Positions 1 through 8,654 are shown, counted from the first letter of the stretch. The stretch is DNA of 64,000 bases from Mycobacterium sp. 852002-51971_SCH5477799-a (GCF_001667145.1 NZ_LZIF01000113.1:87299-151298); one strand, 5' to 3'. Notes: generated by a model from the letters alone, not told the origin. Made by a program: numbers and translations.

Positions 1-2
1 GT

Positions 3-1004
3 CGTTGGCTGCTGACGTCGCGCCTGGAGTTCATCGAGGACCGCAACCGCTACCCGATCGGCGCCGAAGTGATCGAGTCCCCGATGTTCGTCACCGGCGA
101 ACCGCGTTCGGGGACAACGCTTATGCACGCCCTGATGTCGGTCGACCCGCACGCCCGGGCGCTGCGGTTCTGGGAGGTGATGTACCCCTCCCCGCCACCG
201 GGGCTGGCCGCACCCGATGACCACCGCCGGACGCGTGCGGACGCCGACTGGCGCGAGATCAACGCCAAAATGCCCAAGTGGCTGCACAGCCATCCCTACA
301 ACGACATGCTCGGCGACGGCCTTCCCGAAGACGAACGCACCTGGGCGTTCGACTTCCGGGTGATGACCCCGACGGCCTGGTGGCGGGTGCCGATGCAGTC
401 ACTGGTCGGCGGTCTGGCGACCGACCCGGCCGCGCAATATCGGCTGCACAAGGCCATGCTGCAGCAGCTGCAATACCAGCGATCACGAAAATACTGGGTG
501 CTGAAGGGTTTTCACGGCTTCCGGCTCAAAGAGATGTTCAACGCCTATCCCGACGCCACGCTGGTGTGGCTGCACCGCGATCCGGTTCAGGTCGCCGCCT
601 CACGCACGAGGATGATGGCCGACATCGCCGAAGGTATGGTCGGTTCCGTCGACCTTCACGCCCTTGCCAAGCTGCACCTGGAGCTGACACGCGCCGGAGT
701 CGCCAACACGATGAGCAATCCCATGGTGGACGATCCGCGCATTCTGCACATCCGCTACGCCGATTTCGTCGCCGACCAGGTGGGCACGGTGCAGCGTTAT
801 TATGCGTTCGCCGGCCGCGAGGTCACGCCCGAAGCCGAATCCGCCATGCGCGACTATTTGGCCAACAATCGCGGCGACCGGTATGGCAAGTTCCGCTACT
901 CCACCCAGTTGCTCGTCGATATCGGTGAAGACCTCGATGCGCTGCACGCCGAATTCCGGCCGTTCCGTGAACGATTCGGCGTCGAAATCGAAACCCGTGC
1001 CTGA
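3..1004 (+). CDS. Sulfotransferase family protein, 5'-truncated by the window edge
   Basis: The reading frame is already open at base 3, ahead of any start codon, and reads straight into the family's N-terminal motif (MFVTGEPRSGTTLMH), so the true start lies outside the window. That motif is the 5'-phosphosulfate-binding loop of PAPS-dependent sulfotransferases. A later stretch, LVWLHRDPVQVAASRTRMM, matches the 3'-phosphate-binding region. The expected role is transfer of a sulfuryl group from PAPS to a small-molecule or lipid acceptor; the acceptor cannot be read from sequence. The stop is one base from the GTG of the next gene, and three genes run head to tail, suggesting an operon with the isomerase-like and DUF1214 proteins. 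Confidence 0.85.
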   Translation, partial: RWLLTSRLEFIEDRNRYPIGAEVIESPMFVTGEPRSGTTLMHALMSVDPHARALRFWEVMYPSPPPGLAAPDDHRRTRADADWREINAKMPKWLHSHPYNDMLGDGLPEDERTWAFDFRVMTPTAWWRVPMQSLVGGLATDPAAQYRLHKAMLQQLQYQRSRKYWVLKGFHGFRLKEMFNAYPDATLVWLHRDPVQVAASRTRMMADIAEGMVGSVDLHALAKLHLELTRAGVANTMSNPMVDDPRILHIRYADFVADQVGTVQRYYAFAGREVTPEAESAMRDYLANNRGDRYGKFRYSTQLLVDIGEDLDALHAEFRPFRERFGVEIETRA

Positions 1005-1005
1005 C

Positions 1006-1809
1006 GTGACGACACCTCACAAACGTCTGTCGGTCCACGACGTAACCTTCTTCGGCGCTTCGTTGGCTGAGCTGGAACAGCATTGGGCGGACCTCGGTGT
1101 GTCGCGATTAAGCGTCTTGGACACCGAACTGCTCGACCCGCGATTCCCAAAGCTATTGCAGCGCAACAACTACACCGTCGAGGCGGTGTGCCACATCTTC
1201 GGTCGTGGACGGCTGGGCGTCGGCGCGCACGCGGCACGGGACGCGCTGTTGCCAGTGATCGATGCCGCGGCCGAGGTGGGTGCGCGCGTGGTCTACATGC
1301 TGACCGGCGGTCGGGGCGCACTGACCTGGCCCCAGGCCGCCGACCGCTTCAGCGCCATGATTGCCCCCTGCGTCGAGCACGCGAAGCAGGCCGGCGTGGC
1401 GCTCGCGATCGAGAACGCCTCCAGCCTGTACGCCGACATTCATCTCGCCCACACCCTGCGCGACACCGTCGCGCTGGCCGAGATGAGCGGGCTCGGCATC
1501 TGCATCGAGTTGTTCCACTGCTGGGCGGAGGGCGATTTCGAAGCGATGGTGCAGCGGGCTCTGCCACGAACCGAGCTCATTCAGCTCAGCGATTACGTGC
1601 TGGGTGACCGTGCACTTCCGGGTCGTGCGGTGCCCGGCGACGGCGCGATCCCGCTCGAGACGTTCATCGCCCAAGCCCTGGGCGGCGGTTACGCGCACGG
1701 ATTCGACCTGGAACTGATCGGGCCCCGCATCAACGCGGAGGGCCGCCTGCAATCCGCGCGACGCGCCTGTGAGATCGTCGGCGCGATGCTGAACAGATTG
1801 GGTGCCTGA
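1006..1809 (+). CDS. Sugar phosphate isomerase/epimerase-like TIM-barrel protein
   Basis: A 267-residue protein of the xylose-isomerase-like TIM-barrel superfamily. Visible pieces are the barrel strand VVYMLTGGRG, the LAIENASSLYADIH segment carrying the usual Glu metal ligand, IELFHCWAEGDF, and a C-terminal FDLELIGPRI that supplies a second acidic ligand. Substrate is unknown; relatives isomerise or epimerise sugars or inositols. The open frame extends upstream to base 802 inside the sulfotransferase gene. The GTG at 1006 is preferred because it sits directly after the preceding stop and the extra upstream residues look like an out-of-frame shadow. It is followed two bases later by the DUF1214 gene. 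Confidence 0.75.
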   Translation: MTTPHKRLSVHDVTFFGASLAELEQHWADLGVSRLSVLDTELLDPRFPKLLQRNNYTVEAVCHIFGRGRLGVGAHAARDALLPVIDAAAEVGARVVYMLTGGRGALTWPQAADRFSAMIAPCVEHAKQAGVALAIENASSLYADIHLAHTLRDTVALAEMSGLGICIELFHCWAEGDFEAMVQRALPRTELIQLSDYVLGDRALPGRAVPGDGAIPLETFIAQALGGGYAHGFDLELIGPRINAEGRLQSARRACEIVGAMLNRLGA

Positions 1810-1811
1810 CA

Positions 1812-3020
1812 ATGGCTTTCGGCGACGGCGACGACGACGCGGCACTGCACTCGGCGTGGACCGAATTCTGTGCCCGGCTGCAACGCGCAGGCGAACAAGT
1901 CTTCAAAGACGTCAACCCGCCCGCCGGAGTGCAGCGCGTTGACGCCTACCGGTTTCTCACCCAGAACCTCGGGCAGGCCTTCGATTTGGCGCTCGAGACA
2001 CGCGACACCGGCTACCCGGTGCTGCACACCTTCTGCGGCCCGACGCGCAAGCTCGGCGGGGACTGCGCCGACTTCACCTACCAGCAAGCCTGGATCGACG
2101 GACACTCGGCCTATCGGCTCACCGGCACCCGCGGCACCGCGCGCTTCTTCAACGTCACCGTGCAGGGACGACGCACGCCCGGCCCGGGCGTCCTGCACGA
2201 ACCGTTCGGTGACACACCGCAAGCCAACCTGCTGGGCCACCAACTGGATATCGGTGACGACGGACAATTCGAGCTGTACATCGGCGGGCCCGAGCGGGGG
2301 CCGAACTGGCTGCCGACCACGCCGGAGTCACGAAAGCTGTTCATTCGCCAGGGGTTTGATCGCTGGGACGAATCGCCGGCGCAGATGCACATCGAACGCA
2401 TCGACATGGCCTCCCCCAAGCCGTTGCCCTCCCCCGCCGACATGGTCGACGCGATGCGCTGGGCCGGTGATTTCGTCACGGGCCTGATGTCCGATTGGCC
2501 CGAATTCCCCTTCGCCTACGGCGGCGTCGACGCCGCGCACCCGAACACGTTTCCGCGCGTCGGCACTACTGACGCCGACAACAAGCGCGGCCGCGCCGCC
2601 GCCAACATGTATTGGGAGCTCACACCCGACGAGGCACTGATCGTCGAGTTCGAAGCCCATGCCGGGCTGTGGATGTTCACCAACATGGGTGTCTTCTTCA
2701 ACAGCATGGACTACCTGTACCGCCCGGTGAGTTACACACCGAGCCGCACCAAAGTCGACCACGACGGCCGCATCCGGCTGGTTATGGCTCACCGGGATCC
2801 GGGCGTGCACAACTGGCTGGACACCCAGGGTTTCGAGCGCGGCAACCTGACCTACCGGCACATGCTCGAGGGTGAACCCGCCGTGCTGAACGCGCGGGTA
2901 GTCAAGCACGACGACCTGCTCGCCGCCCTGCCCGCGGAAACTGCCATGGTGAGCACATCAGAGCGCGCCGCCGCGATGTGGGAACGCTTCCATGGCATTC
3001 GCCGCCGTTACCCTCTGTAG
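1812..3020 (+). CDS. DUF1214 domain-containing protein
   Basis: A 402-residue protein with no signal peptide or membrane segment. Its second half matches what I recall of DUF1214 proteins, with NTFPRVG, YWELTPDEALIVEF and LWMFTNMGVFFNSMDY, followed by HRDPGVHNWLDTQGFERG near the C terminus. Members often sit in lipid or steroid gene neighbourhoods in mycobacteria, but no reaction can be assigned. It starts two bases after the isomerase-like gene and is probably co-transcribed with it and the sulfotransferase. The ATG at 1812 agrees with the spacing. Family call moderately sure; function unknown. Confidence 0.75.
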   Translation: MAFGDGDDDAALHSAWTEFCARLQRAGEQVFKDVNPPAGVQRVDAYRFLTQNLGQAFDLALETRDTGYPVLHTFCGPTRKLGGDCADFTYQQAWIDGHSAYRLTGTRGTARFFNVTVQGRRTPGPGVLHEPFGDTPQANLLGHQLDIGDDGQFELYIGGPERGPNWLPTTPESRKLFIRQGFDRWDESPAQMHIERIDMASPKPLPSPADMVDAMRWAGDFVTGLMSDWPEFPFAYGGVDAAHPNTFPRVGTTDADNKRGRAAANMYWELTPDEALIVEFEAHAGLWMFTNMGVFFNSMDYLYRPVSYTPSRTKVDHDGRIRLVMAHRDPGVHNWLDTQGFERGNLTYRHMLEGEPAVLNARVVKHDDLLAALPAETAMVSTSERAAAMWERFHGIRRRYPL

Positions 3021-3041
3021 CCAGGTCTAGGGTCAAAGATC

Positions 3042-3956
3042 GTGACCGAGATTTCCGAAGACGAACTGGCCGAGCTGTCCGAATTCTCGCTACTCTCCGA
3101 AAACGCCGAGCAGGCCGGCGTCTCCGGGCCACTCCCCGACGCCCAGCGCGTCGAGTCCGGCATGGGCGAAAACAAGATCAGCGCGCTGCGGTGGGGCAGC
3201 ACCGCCCCGCGGATCGTCTTCTTCCACGGCGGCGGGCAGAACGCGCACACCTGGGACACCATCATCGTCGGGCTTGGCGAGCCCGCGCTGGCGGTCGACC
3301 TTCCCGGCCACGGCCACTCCGCCTGGCGTGAGGACGGCGACTACTCGCCGCAGCGCAACGCCGACACCTTGCTGCCGATCCTGCGCGAACACGCCGCGTC
3401 GGCCGATCTCGTCGTTGGCATGTCACTGGGTGGATTGACCGCGATCCGGCTGGGAGCGGTGGCCCCCGAACTGGTCAACGAGCTGGTGCTGATCGACGTC
3501 ACCCCGTCGGCGCTGCAACGGCATTCGGAGATGACCAAGGAGCAGCAGGGCACGGTGGCGCTGATGCACGGGGAACGCGAATTCCCCAGCTTTCAGGCCA
3601 TGCTCGACTTGACGGTCGCGGCGGCGCCGCACCGCGAGGTGAAGGCACTGCGCCGCGGGGTGTTCCACAACTCGCGCAGGCTGGAAAACGGCCAGTGGAC
3701 GTGGCGCTACGACACCATCCGCACCTTCCCCGACTTCGCCAGCCTGTGGGACGACGTCGACGCTTTATCCGCACCCGTGACCCTGGTGCGCGGCGGCTCA
3801 TCGGGATTCGTCAATGACGAGGACACGGCCGAGCTGGGCCGGCGCGCAAGGCAATTCCGCTCTGCGCATGTCGTCGAGAATTCGGGCCACTCTGTCCAAA
3901 GCGACCAGCCGCGCGCGCTGATCGACATCCTGCGGGGAGTGCTCGACGCGCGCTGA
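3042..3956 (+). CDS. Alpha/beta hydrolase (Rv0045c-like esterase)
   Basis: A 304-residue alpha/beta-hydrolase fold protein. The oxyanion-hole strand is IVFFHGGGQNAHTWD; the nucleophile elbow is GMSLGG with Ser near residue 128; the catalytic His is in ENSGHSVQSDQP near residue 283. The acidic N-terminal extension of about 45 residues precedes the core. Its place beside the F420-type oxidoreductase, GntR, MarR and leuS matches M. tuberculosis Rv0045c, a serine esterase of unsettled natural substrate. A TAGGGT hexamer at 3028-3033 ends eight bases before the GTG, which would give a nearly leaderless mRNA. No export signal, so cytoplasmic. Confidence 0.85.
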   Translation: MTEISEDELAELSEFSLLSENAEQAGVSGPLPDAQRVESGMGENKISALRWGSTAPRIVFFHGGGQNAHTWDTIIVGLGEPALAVDLPGHGHSAWREDGDYSPQRNADTLLPILREHAASADLVVGMSLGGLTAIRLGAVAPELVNELVLIDVTPSALQRHSEMTKEQQGTVALMHGEREFPSFQAMLDLTVAAAPHREVKALRRGVFHNSRRLENGQWTWRYDTIRTFPDFASLWDDVDALSAPVTLVRGGSSGFVNDEDTAELGRRARQFRSAHVVENSGHSVQSDQPRALIDILRGVLDAR

Positions 3957-3962
3957 GCCATC

Positions 3963-4358
3963 ATGACCGACCACGAACGCCGCACCAGATCCACCGGGCG
4001 GCCGCGCGACGCCTCGATCGACGACCGCGTGCTGTCGGTGACGCGTGACCTGCTGGTGGAGGTTGGCCCTCCCCGTTGCGCCTGGGCGCCTTACCCTGAA
4101 CAACCGCTTCATCAAGGCGGCGACCTTCGAGGGCGTTGGGCGGCATCAATCGGCTCGATGGAAGACTCGCTCGCCGAGGGATTCCAGTTCGTGGCGATGG
4201 CACGCGCGTTGCTCCGAGATCCCTACCTGATCAAGCGATTTCGCGAAGAGACGGCCGCAGAAGGGTTGTGCATCCACTGCATGAAATGCATGCCCACCGT
4301 CTACAGCGGAACCCACTGCGTCGTACGCCAACGGATCGAGGCGGCAACCGCGCGTTGA
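3963..4358 (+). pseudogene. Fused remnants of a tetR gene and an old-yellow-enzyme-type flavin oxidoreductase gene
   Basis: Three fragments lie here in three frames. Bases 3963 to about 4067 encode the start of a TetR-type regulator (TGRPRDASIDDRVLSVTRD), which stops matching before its helix-turn-helix is complete. Bases about 4084-4129, in another frame, encode LTLNNRFIKAATFEG, the N-terminal signature of NADH:flavin oxidoreductases (old yellow enzyme family). A GGINRLD sliver in the third frame follows, then bases about 4158-4355 encode the family's C-terminal part (EGFQFVAMARALLRDPYLI and CIHCMKC). A full enzyme is about 370-400 residues, so most is deleted. An open 131-codon frame joins the first and last pieces by chance and might be annotated as a protein, but it should not be functional. 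Confidence 0.8.
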
Positions 4359-4377
4359 GGGAGCCTACGGTGGGGAG

Positions 4378-5190
4378 ATGACTTCTGACCGTCCCGTGCG
4401 TATCGGTGTCCAGCTGCAGCCGCAACACGCGCCGCAGTACAGCCAGATCCGCGACGCCGTGCGCCGCTGTGAGGACATCGGCGTCGACATCGCCTTCAAC
4501 TGGGATCATTTCTTCCCGCTCTACGGCGATCCCGACGGCGCACATTTCGAATGCTGGACGATGCTGGGAGCCTGGGCCGAGCAGACATCGCGCATCCAGA
4601 TCGGTGCGCTGGTGACGTGCAACTCCTACCGCAATCCGGAGCTGCTGGCCGATATGGCCCGCACCGTCGACCACATTTCCGGTGGCCGACTCATCCTGGG
4701 CATCGGTTCGGGTTGGAAACAAAAGGACTACGACGAGTACGGCTATGAATTCGGGACCGTCGGCAGCCGCCTGGACGACCTGGCGACCGCGCTGCCCCGG
4801 ATCCAAGCTCGGCTGACCAAACTGAATCCGGCTCCCACCCGCGACCTCCCAATCCTGATCGGCGGCAAAGGCCCACGAAAGACGCTGCGTATGGTCGCCG
4901 AATACGGCGATATTTGGCACGGCTTCACCACCGTCGAGACCTACCCGGCCGCGGCGGCCGTGCTGGAAGACCATTGCGCCGCCGTAGGGCGCGACCCATC
5001 CACCATTGAGAGGTCGGCCGGAGTCGAGAACACCAGCGGCGTTCGCCGCGGCGAGGGCGTCGACGGGTTGATCGCCAACGCCGAAGGCCTCGCCGCGCTG
5101 GGCGTGACGCTGCTGACCGTCGGTGTGAATGGCCCGGAATACGACCTGGCCGCCGCCGATGCGCTATGCAAGTGGCGCGATAGCGGCTAA
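4378..5190 (+). CDS. LLM-class F420-dependent oxidoreductase (Rv0044c-like)
   Basis: A 270-residue luciferase-like monooxygenase-family protein. The opening strand RIGVQLQPQHAP, the DIAFNWDHFFPLYG segment, IQIGALVTCNSYRNPELLADMARTVD and the GGRLILGIGSGWKQKDYDEYG stretch are typical of mycobacterial enzymes that use the deazaflavin F420. DLPILIGGKGPRKTLRMVAEYGDIWH is the family's second-half signature. The substrate is unknown. The ATG at 4378 has a purine-rich GGGGAG just before it and a TACGGT hexamer at 4366-4371, so it could be translated with or without a leader. It lies between the tetR/oxidoreductase wreck and the GntR gene, in the same order as Rv0044c/Rv0043c. Confidence 0.87.
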   Translation: MTSDRPVRIGVQLQPQHAPQYSQIRDAVRRCEDIGVDIAFNWDHFFPLYGDPDGAHFECWTMLGAWAEQTSRIQIGALVTCNSYRNPELLADMARTVDHISGGRLILGIGSGWKQKDYDEYGYEFGTVGSRLDDLATALPRIQARLTKLNPAPTRDLPILIGGKGPRKTLRMVAEYGDIWHGFTTVETYPAAAAVLEDHCAAVGRDPSTIERSAGVENTSGVRRGEGVDGLIANAEGLAALGVTLLTVGVNGPEYDLAAADALCKWRDSG

Positions 5191-5247
5191 ACCGGCCGCG
5201 CGGCATTTGAGTTGATTCGCCAAACACCTAAACGCGCGCGCCAACTC

Positions 5248-5262
5248 GTGAGAAACTCTCAC
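5248..5262. promoter_or_regulatory. Perfect palindrome upstream of the gntR gene, candidate operator
   Basis: GTGAGA-AAC-TCTCAC is a perfect 6-base inverted repeat with a 3-base centre, ending 20 bases before the GntR start at 5283. GntR-type regulators commonly repress themselves through short palindromes in this position. The binding is inferred, not shown. Confidence 0.5.
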
Positions 5263-5282
5263 CGCTAGATGGCCGAGCCGGT

Positions 5283-6044
5283 GTGAAAGAGACTCAACAA
5301 AAGATGCCGAAGAAATACGGGGTCAAAGAAAAGGACCTGGTTGTTTCGCACATCCTGCACCTTTTGTTGACCGGGAAGCTGCGCACTGGGGACCGCGTCG
5401 ACCGCAATGAGGTTGCGCTGGGCTTGGGAGTGAGCCGGGTCCCTATTCAAGAGGCGCTGGTCCAACTCGAACACGACGGCATTGTGTCCACGCGTTATCA
5501 CCGTGGCGCCTTCGTCGAACGGTTCGATGAAGCCACCGTCGTCGAGCACCACGAGCTCGACGGGCTGCTCAATGGGATCGCATCCGCCCGCGCGGCGACC
5601 AGCCCAACTCCGCGAATTCTGGGCCAACTCGATCGGCTCTTGCGCGCGCTGCGCAGCGCCAAGGATTCACGCGCGTTCACCGACACCGCCGCCGAATACC
5701 GACGCACGGTCAACGACGAGTACGCCGGTCCGCGGCTGCATGCCACCATCCGCGCATCCCAGAACCTCATCCCCCGCCTGTTCTGGACGACCTTTCAGAG
5801 CGGGCGCGACGAGATGCTGCCGTTCTACGAGGACGAGACTGCGGCGATACAGCGCCGCGACCCCGACGCCGCGCGCGCAGCATGCGTCGGCCGCTCCTAT
5901 CTGATGGCCCAAACCATGCTGGCCGAACTGTTCCGGCGGCGGGTCTTCACCCCGACCGACGACTTCAGCCGGGTCGCCTCCGGCCCGCTGCAGGTCATCC
6001 CCGACGCCGACACCGTCCGCGGCGGAGCCTCGCTGCCACTTTGA
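5283..6044 (+). CDS. GntR-family transcriptional regulator (Rv0043c-like)
   Basis: A 253-residue regulator. Residues about 18-80 form the GntR winged helix, with LRTGDRVDRNEVALGLGVSRVPIQEALVQLEHDGIV being the classic pattern, including the recognition helix. The rest is a helical ligand-binding domain of FCD type, less clearly conserved, with a run of His and Glu residues near HHELDGLL. The effector is unknown. It follows the F420-type oxidoreductase on the same strand, and a perfect palindrome lies 20 bases upstream, suggesting autoregulation. The ABC transporter genes next downstream, absent here in M. tuberculosis as I recall, may be its targets; that is inference from position. Confidence 0.87.
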   Translation: MKETQQKMPKKYGVKEKDLVVSHILHLLLTGKLRTGDRVDRNEVALGLGVSRVPIQEALVQLEHDGIVSTRYHRGAFVERFDEATVVEHHELDGLLNGIASARAATSPTPRILGQLDRLLRALRSAKDSRAFTDTAAEYRRTVNDEYAGPRLHATIRASQNLIPRLFWTTFQSGRDEMLPFYEDETAAIQRRDPDAARAACVGRSYLMAQTMLAELFRRRVFTPTDDFSRVASGPLQVIPDADTVRGGASLPL

Positions 6045-6080
6045 ACCGACTCTGAGCGGGCCGCGTCGCCGATCAGTCGT

Positions 6081-6086
6081 TACGGT
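6081..6086 (+). promoter_or_regulatory. -10 hexamer TACGGT, leaderless-type promoter of the ABC transporter operon
   Basis: TACGGT is followed by seven bases and then ATG at 6094. This fits the mycobacterial TANNNT -10 element with transcription beginning at or next to the start codon, and argues for 6094 rather than the GTG at 6085, which overlaps the hexamer. No clear -35 box. Confidence 0.4.
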
Positions 6087-6093
6087 GACACTG

Positions 6094-7908
6094 ATGAGTT
6101 CGCGTGTGGACCGGCACACCAAGCGCCGCGGAAGGGCATTCGGCCTGGTCGCAACAGTCTTTTTCGTATGCGGCGTCGCGTTGGGCGGACCGGTTGCGCC
6201 GGCGGCCGCCGACTCGAATCAATGCGCGCCGGCCGGCCTGGACAGCGCCCGGACGCTGCCTAAAGACTTGACCGAGAACCCGACCACCGGCGAGGACGAC
6301 CGCGACACAACGGCATCGGTCGAGCCGATCGGTGCGGTCGACGTCGACGGCCTGGGCCTCGGCACGCCGGGCGTCCTGACGGTCGGCACGCTATCGGACG
6401 CCCCGCCCAACATCTGCATCAATCCCACCGGCGAATTCAGCGGCTTCGACAACCAATTGCTGCGCGCCATCGCCGACAAGCTGGGCCTGCAGGTCCGCTT
6501 CGTCAGCACCGACTTTTCCGCGCTGCTCGCCCAGGTGGCCTCCCGGCGCTTCGACGTCGGCTCGGCGGCGGTCAAGGCCACCGATGCCCGTCGGCGCACC
6601 GTCTCCTTCACCAACGGCTACGATTTCGGCTTCTATTCGCTGGTGGTGCCGCCCGGTTCGGCCATCCACAAATTCGGCGACCTCGCGGCCGGCCAACGCA
6701 TCGGCGTCGTGCAAGGCACCGTCGAGGAGTCTTACGTCGTCGACGTACTGCATCTGCAACCCGTGAAGTATCCGGGCTTCGCCACCTTGTACGCCGGCCT
6801 CAAGTCCCGCCAGATCGATGCGTGGGTGGCGCCGGGAAGCCTCGCGGCGACCGTCATCCGCCCGGGTGATCCGGCGGGGGTCGCCGCGAATACTTACAGC
6901 CCAGGCAATTTCGTTGCTTATGCGGTCGCCCAGAGCAACAAGAGCCTGATCGACGCGCTCAATTCCGGGCTGGACGCCGTCATCGCCGACGGCACCTGGG
7001 CGCGCCTGTACACCCAATGGGTGCCGCGGACGATGCCGCGCGGGTGGAAGCCCGGCTCCAAAGCCGCGCCCTTCCCCAAACTGCCGGACTTCGCCGCGAT
7101 CGCGAAACAACACCGCTCGGCCGCGGGCCCACCCGCCCCGAAAGCACCGCTGGCCCAGTTGGGTGAGTCGTTCTTCGACTGGGATATGTACCGACAGGCC
7201 ATTCCGATCCTGTTCACCACCGGATTGCCCAATACCTTGATTCTGACCAACAGCGCCCTCGTGATCGGCTTGGCGTTAGGCATGGTGTTGGCGATCGCGG
7301 GGATCTCGCACCGGCGCTGGCTGCGCTGGCCGGCGCGGGTTTACACCGACATCTTCCGCGGCCTGCCCGAAGTGGTGATCATCTTGCTGATCGGGATGGG
7401 CGTCGGCCCGTTGGTCGGCGGGCTGACCAACAAGAATCCCTACCCGCTCGGCATTGCCGCGCTGGGATTGATGGCCGCCGCGTACATCGGCGAGATATTG
7501 CGCTCCGGAATTCAAAGCGTCGATCCCGGGCAACTGGAAGCGTCCCGGGCACTGGGCTTCAGCTATGTCACCGCGATGCGGCTGGTGGTGGTACCGCAGG
7601 GAATCCGCCGCGTGCTGCCCGCCCTGGTCAATCAAGCCATCGGACTGCTGAAGGCCTCCGCGCTGGTGTACTTCCTCGGCCTGATTGCCGATCAGCGAGA
7701 GCTGTTCCAGGTCGGACGAGACCTCAACGCGCAGACCGGGAGCCTGTCGCCGTTGGTGGCCGCCGGTCTGTTCTACCTGCTATTGACCATCCCGCTAACG
7801 CATTTGGTGAACTACATCGACACCCGTCTTCGTCGCGGCCGCCGCACCGCCGCACCAGAGGACGACGCCGACATGCTTGCGACGACCTTCGGCCAGGAAA
7901 TCACGTGA
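6094..7908 (+). CDS. Fused amino-acid-type ABC transporter: solute-binding protein plus permease
   Basis: About 604 residues. Residues 1-45 are a signal peptide or anchor ending in an AAA-rich segment. Residues about 95-320 are a family-3 periplasmic solute-binding domain (VLTVGTLSDAPPNICI, GFDNQLLRAIADKLGLQVRFV, FTNGYDFGFYSLVVPPGSA). After a linker, residues about 360-580 are a HisM/GlnP-type permease with several membrane segments and the EAA loop EASRALGFSYVTAMRLVVVPQ that docks the ATPase. The likely substrate is a polar amino acid. The ATPase gene overlaps by four bases (GTGA), so the two are translationally coupled. ATG 6094 is preferred over GTG 6085 because of the -10 hexamer. Binding-protein/permease fusions are known in actinobacteria and firmicutes. 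Confidence 0.88.
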   Translation: MSSRVDRHTKRRGRAFGLVATVFFVCGVALGGPVAPAAADSNQCAPAGLDSARTLPKDLTENPTTGEDDRDTTASVEPIGAVDVDGLGLGTPGVLTVGTLSDAPPNICINPTGEFSGFDNQLLRAIADKLGLQVRFVSTDFSALLAQVASRRFDVGSAAVKATDARRRTVSFTNGYDFGFYSLVVPPGSAIHKFGDLAAGQRIGVVQGTVEESYVVDVLHLQPVKYPGFATLYAGLKSRQIDAWVAPGSLAATVIRPGDPAGVAANTYSPGNFVAYAVAQSNKSLIDALNSGLDAVIADGTWARLYTQWVPRTMPRGWKPGSKAAPFPKLPDFAAIAKQHRSAAGPPAPKAPLAQLGESFFDWDMYRQAIPILFTTGLPNTLILTNSALVIGLALGMVLAIAGISHRRWLRWPARVYTDIFRGLPEVVIILLIGMGVGPLVGGLTNKNPYPLGIAALGLMAAAYIGEILRSGIQSVDPGQLEASRALGFSYVTAMRLVVVPQGIRRVLPALVNQAIGLLKASALVYFLGLIADQRELFQVGRDLNAQTGSLSPLVAAGLFYLLLTIPLTHLVNYIDTRLRRGRRTAAPEDDADMLATTFGQEIT

Positions 7909-8654
7909 CCTCCGGGATACACGAGCGTGCGTCAGTCTCGCTGGCGGCCAAAAACGTTCACCAAACCCTGGGCTCGAGCAAGGTGCTGCGCGGCGTCGAC
8001 ATCGAGGCGCCCGCGGGCAGCACCGTGGCGATCATCGGGCCGTCCGGCTCGGGCAAGTCGACACTGCTGCGTACCTTGAACCGCTTGTATGAGCCTGACA
8101 GCGGGGACATTCTGTTGGATGGCAGATCGGTGCTGCGCGATGATCCCAACGAGCTGCGCCAGCGTATCGGCATGGTGTTCCAGCATTTCAATCTCTTCCC
8201 GCACCTCAGCGTTATCGAAAACGTTTCGATGGCTCCACGAAAGTTGCGGCGGCTGCCGGCCGACCAGGCCCGCGACCTGGCGCTGGCACAGCTGGACCGA
8301 GTTGGCCTGAAGCACAAGGCCGGTGCCCGGCCCAGCATGCTGTCCGGCGGGCAACAACAGCGGGTGGCGATCGCCCGTGCGCTGGCAATGGCGCCACAGG
8401 TGATGTTTTTCGATGAGGCCACCTCGGCGTTGGATCCCGAAATGGTCAAGGGAATACTGCAACTCATTTCCGACCTTGGCGCGGACGGCATGACAATGGT
8501 TGTGGTAACCCACGAAATGGGTTTCGCGCGGTCGGCATCCGACGACGTCGTGTTTATGGATCACGGCAAGGTCGTGGAATCGGGCCCTCCTGAGCAGATA
8601 TTCGACGCCGCCGAGACCGAACGGCTGCAGCGCTTTTTATCCCAGGTGCTTTGA
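7905..8654 (+). CDS. Amino acid ABC transporter ATP-binding protein (GlnQ/HisP type)
   Basis: A 249-residue ABC ATPase with every expected motif in order: Walker A GPSGSGKST, Q-loop GMVFQHFNLFPHLSV, signature LSGGQQQR, Walker B VMFFDEATSALD and the switch His in VVTHEMGFA. FQHFNLFPH is characteristic of polar amino acid importers. It energises the fused binding-protein/permease encoded just upstream; its GTG overlaps that gene's stop. It works on the inner face of the cell membrane. The downstream marR gene begins 65 bases later with its own operator-like palindrome, so the transport operon probably ends here. Confidence 0.93.
   Translation: MTSGIHERASVSLAAKNVHQTLGSSKVLRGVDIEAPAGSTVAIIGPSGSGKSTLLRTLNRLYEPDSGDILLDGRSVLRDDPNELRQRIGMVFQHFNLFPHLSVIENVSMAPRKLRRLPADQARDLALAQLDRVGLKHKAGARPSMLSGGQQQRVAIARALAMAPQVMFFDEATSALDPEMVKGILQLISDLGADGMTMVVVTHEMGFARSASDDVVFMDHGKVVESGPPEQIFDAAETERLQRFLSQVL

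Noticed and set aside
802..1005. Upstream extension of the isomerase-like gene to 802
   Set aside because: The added residues lie inside the sulfotransferase gene in another frame and are not protein-like; GTG 1006 is adjacent to the preceding stop.
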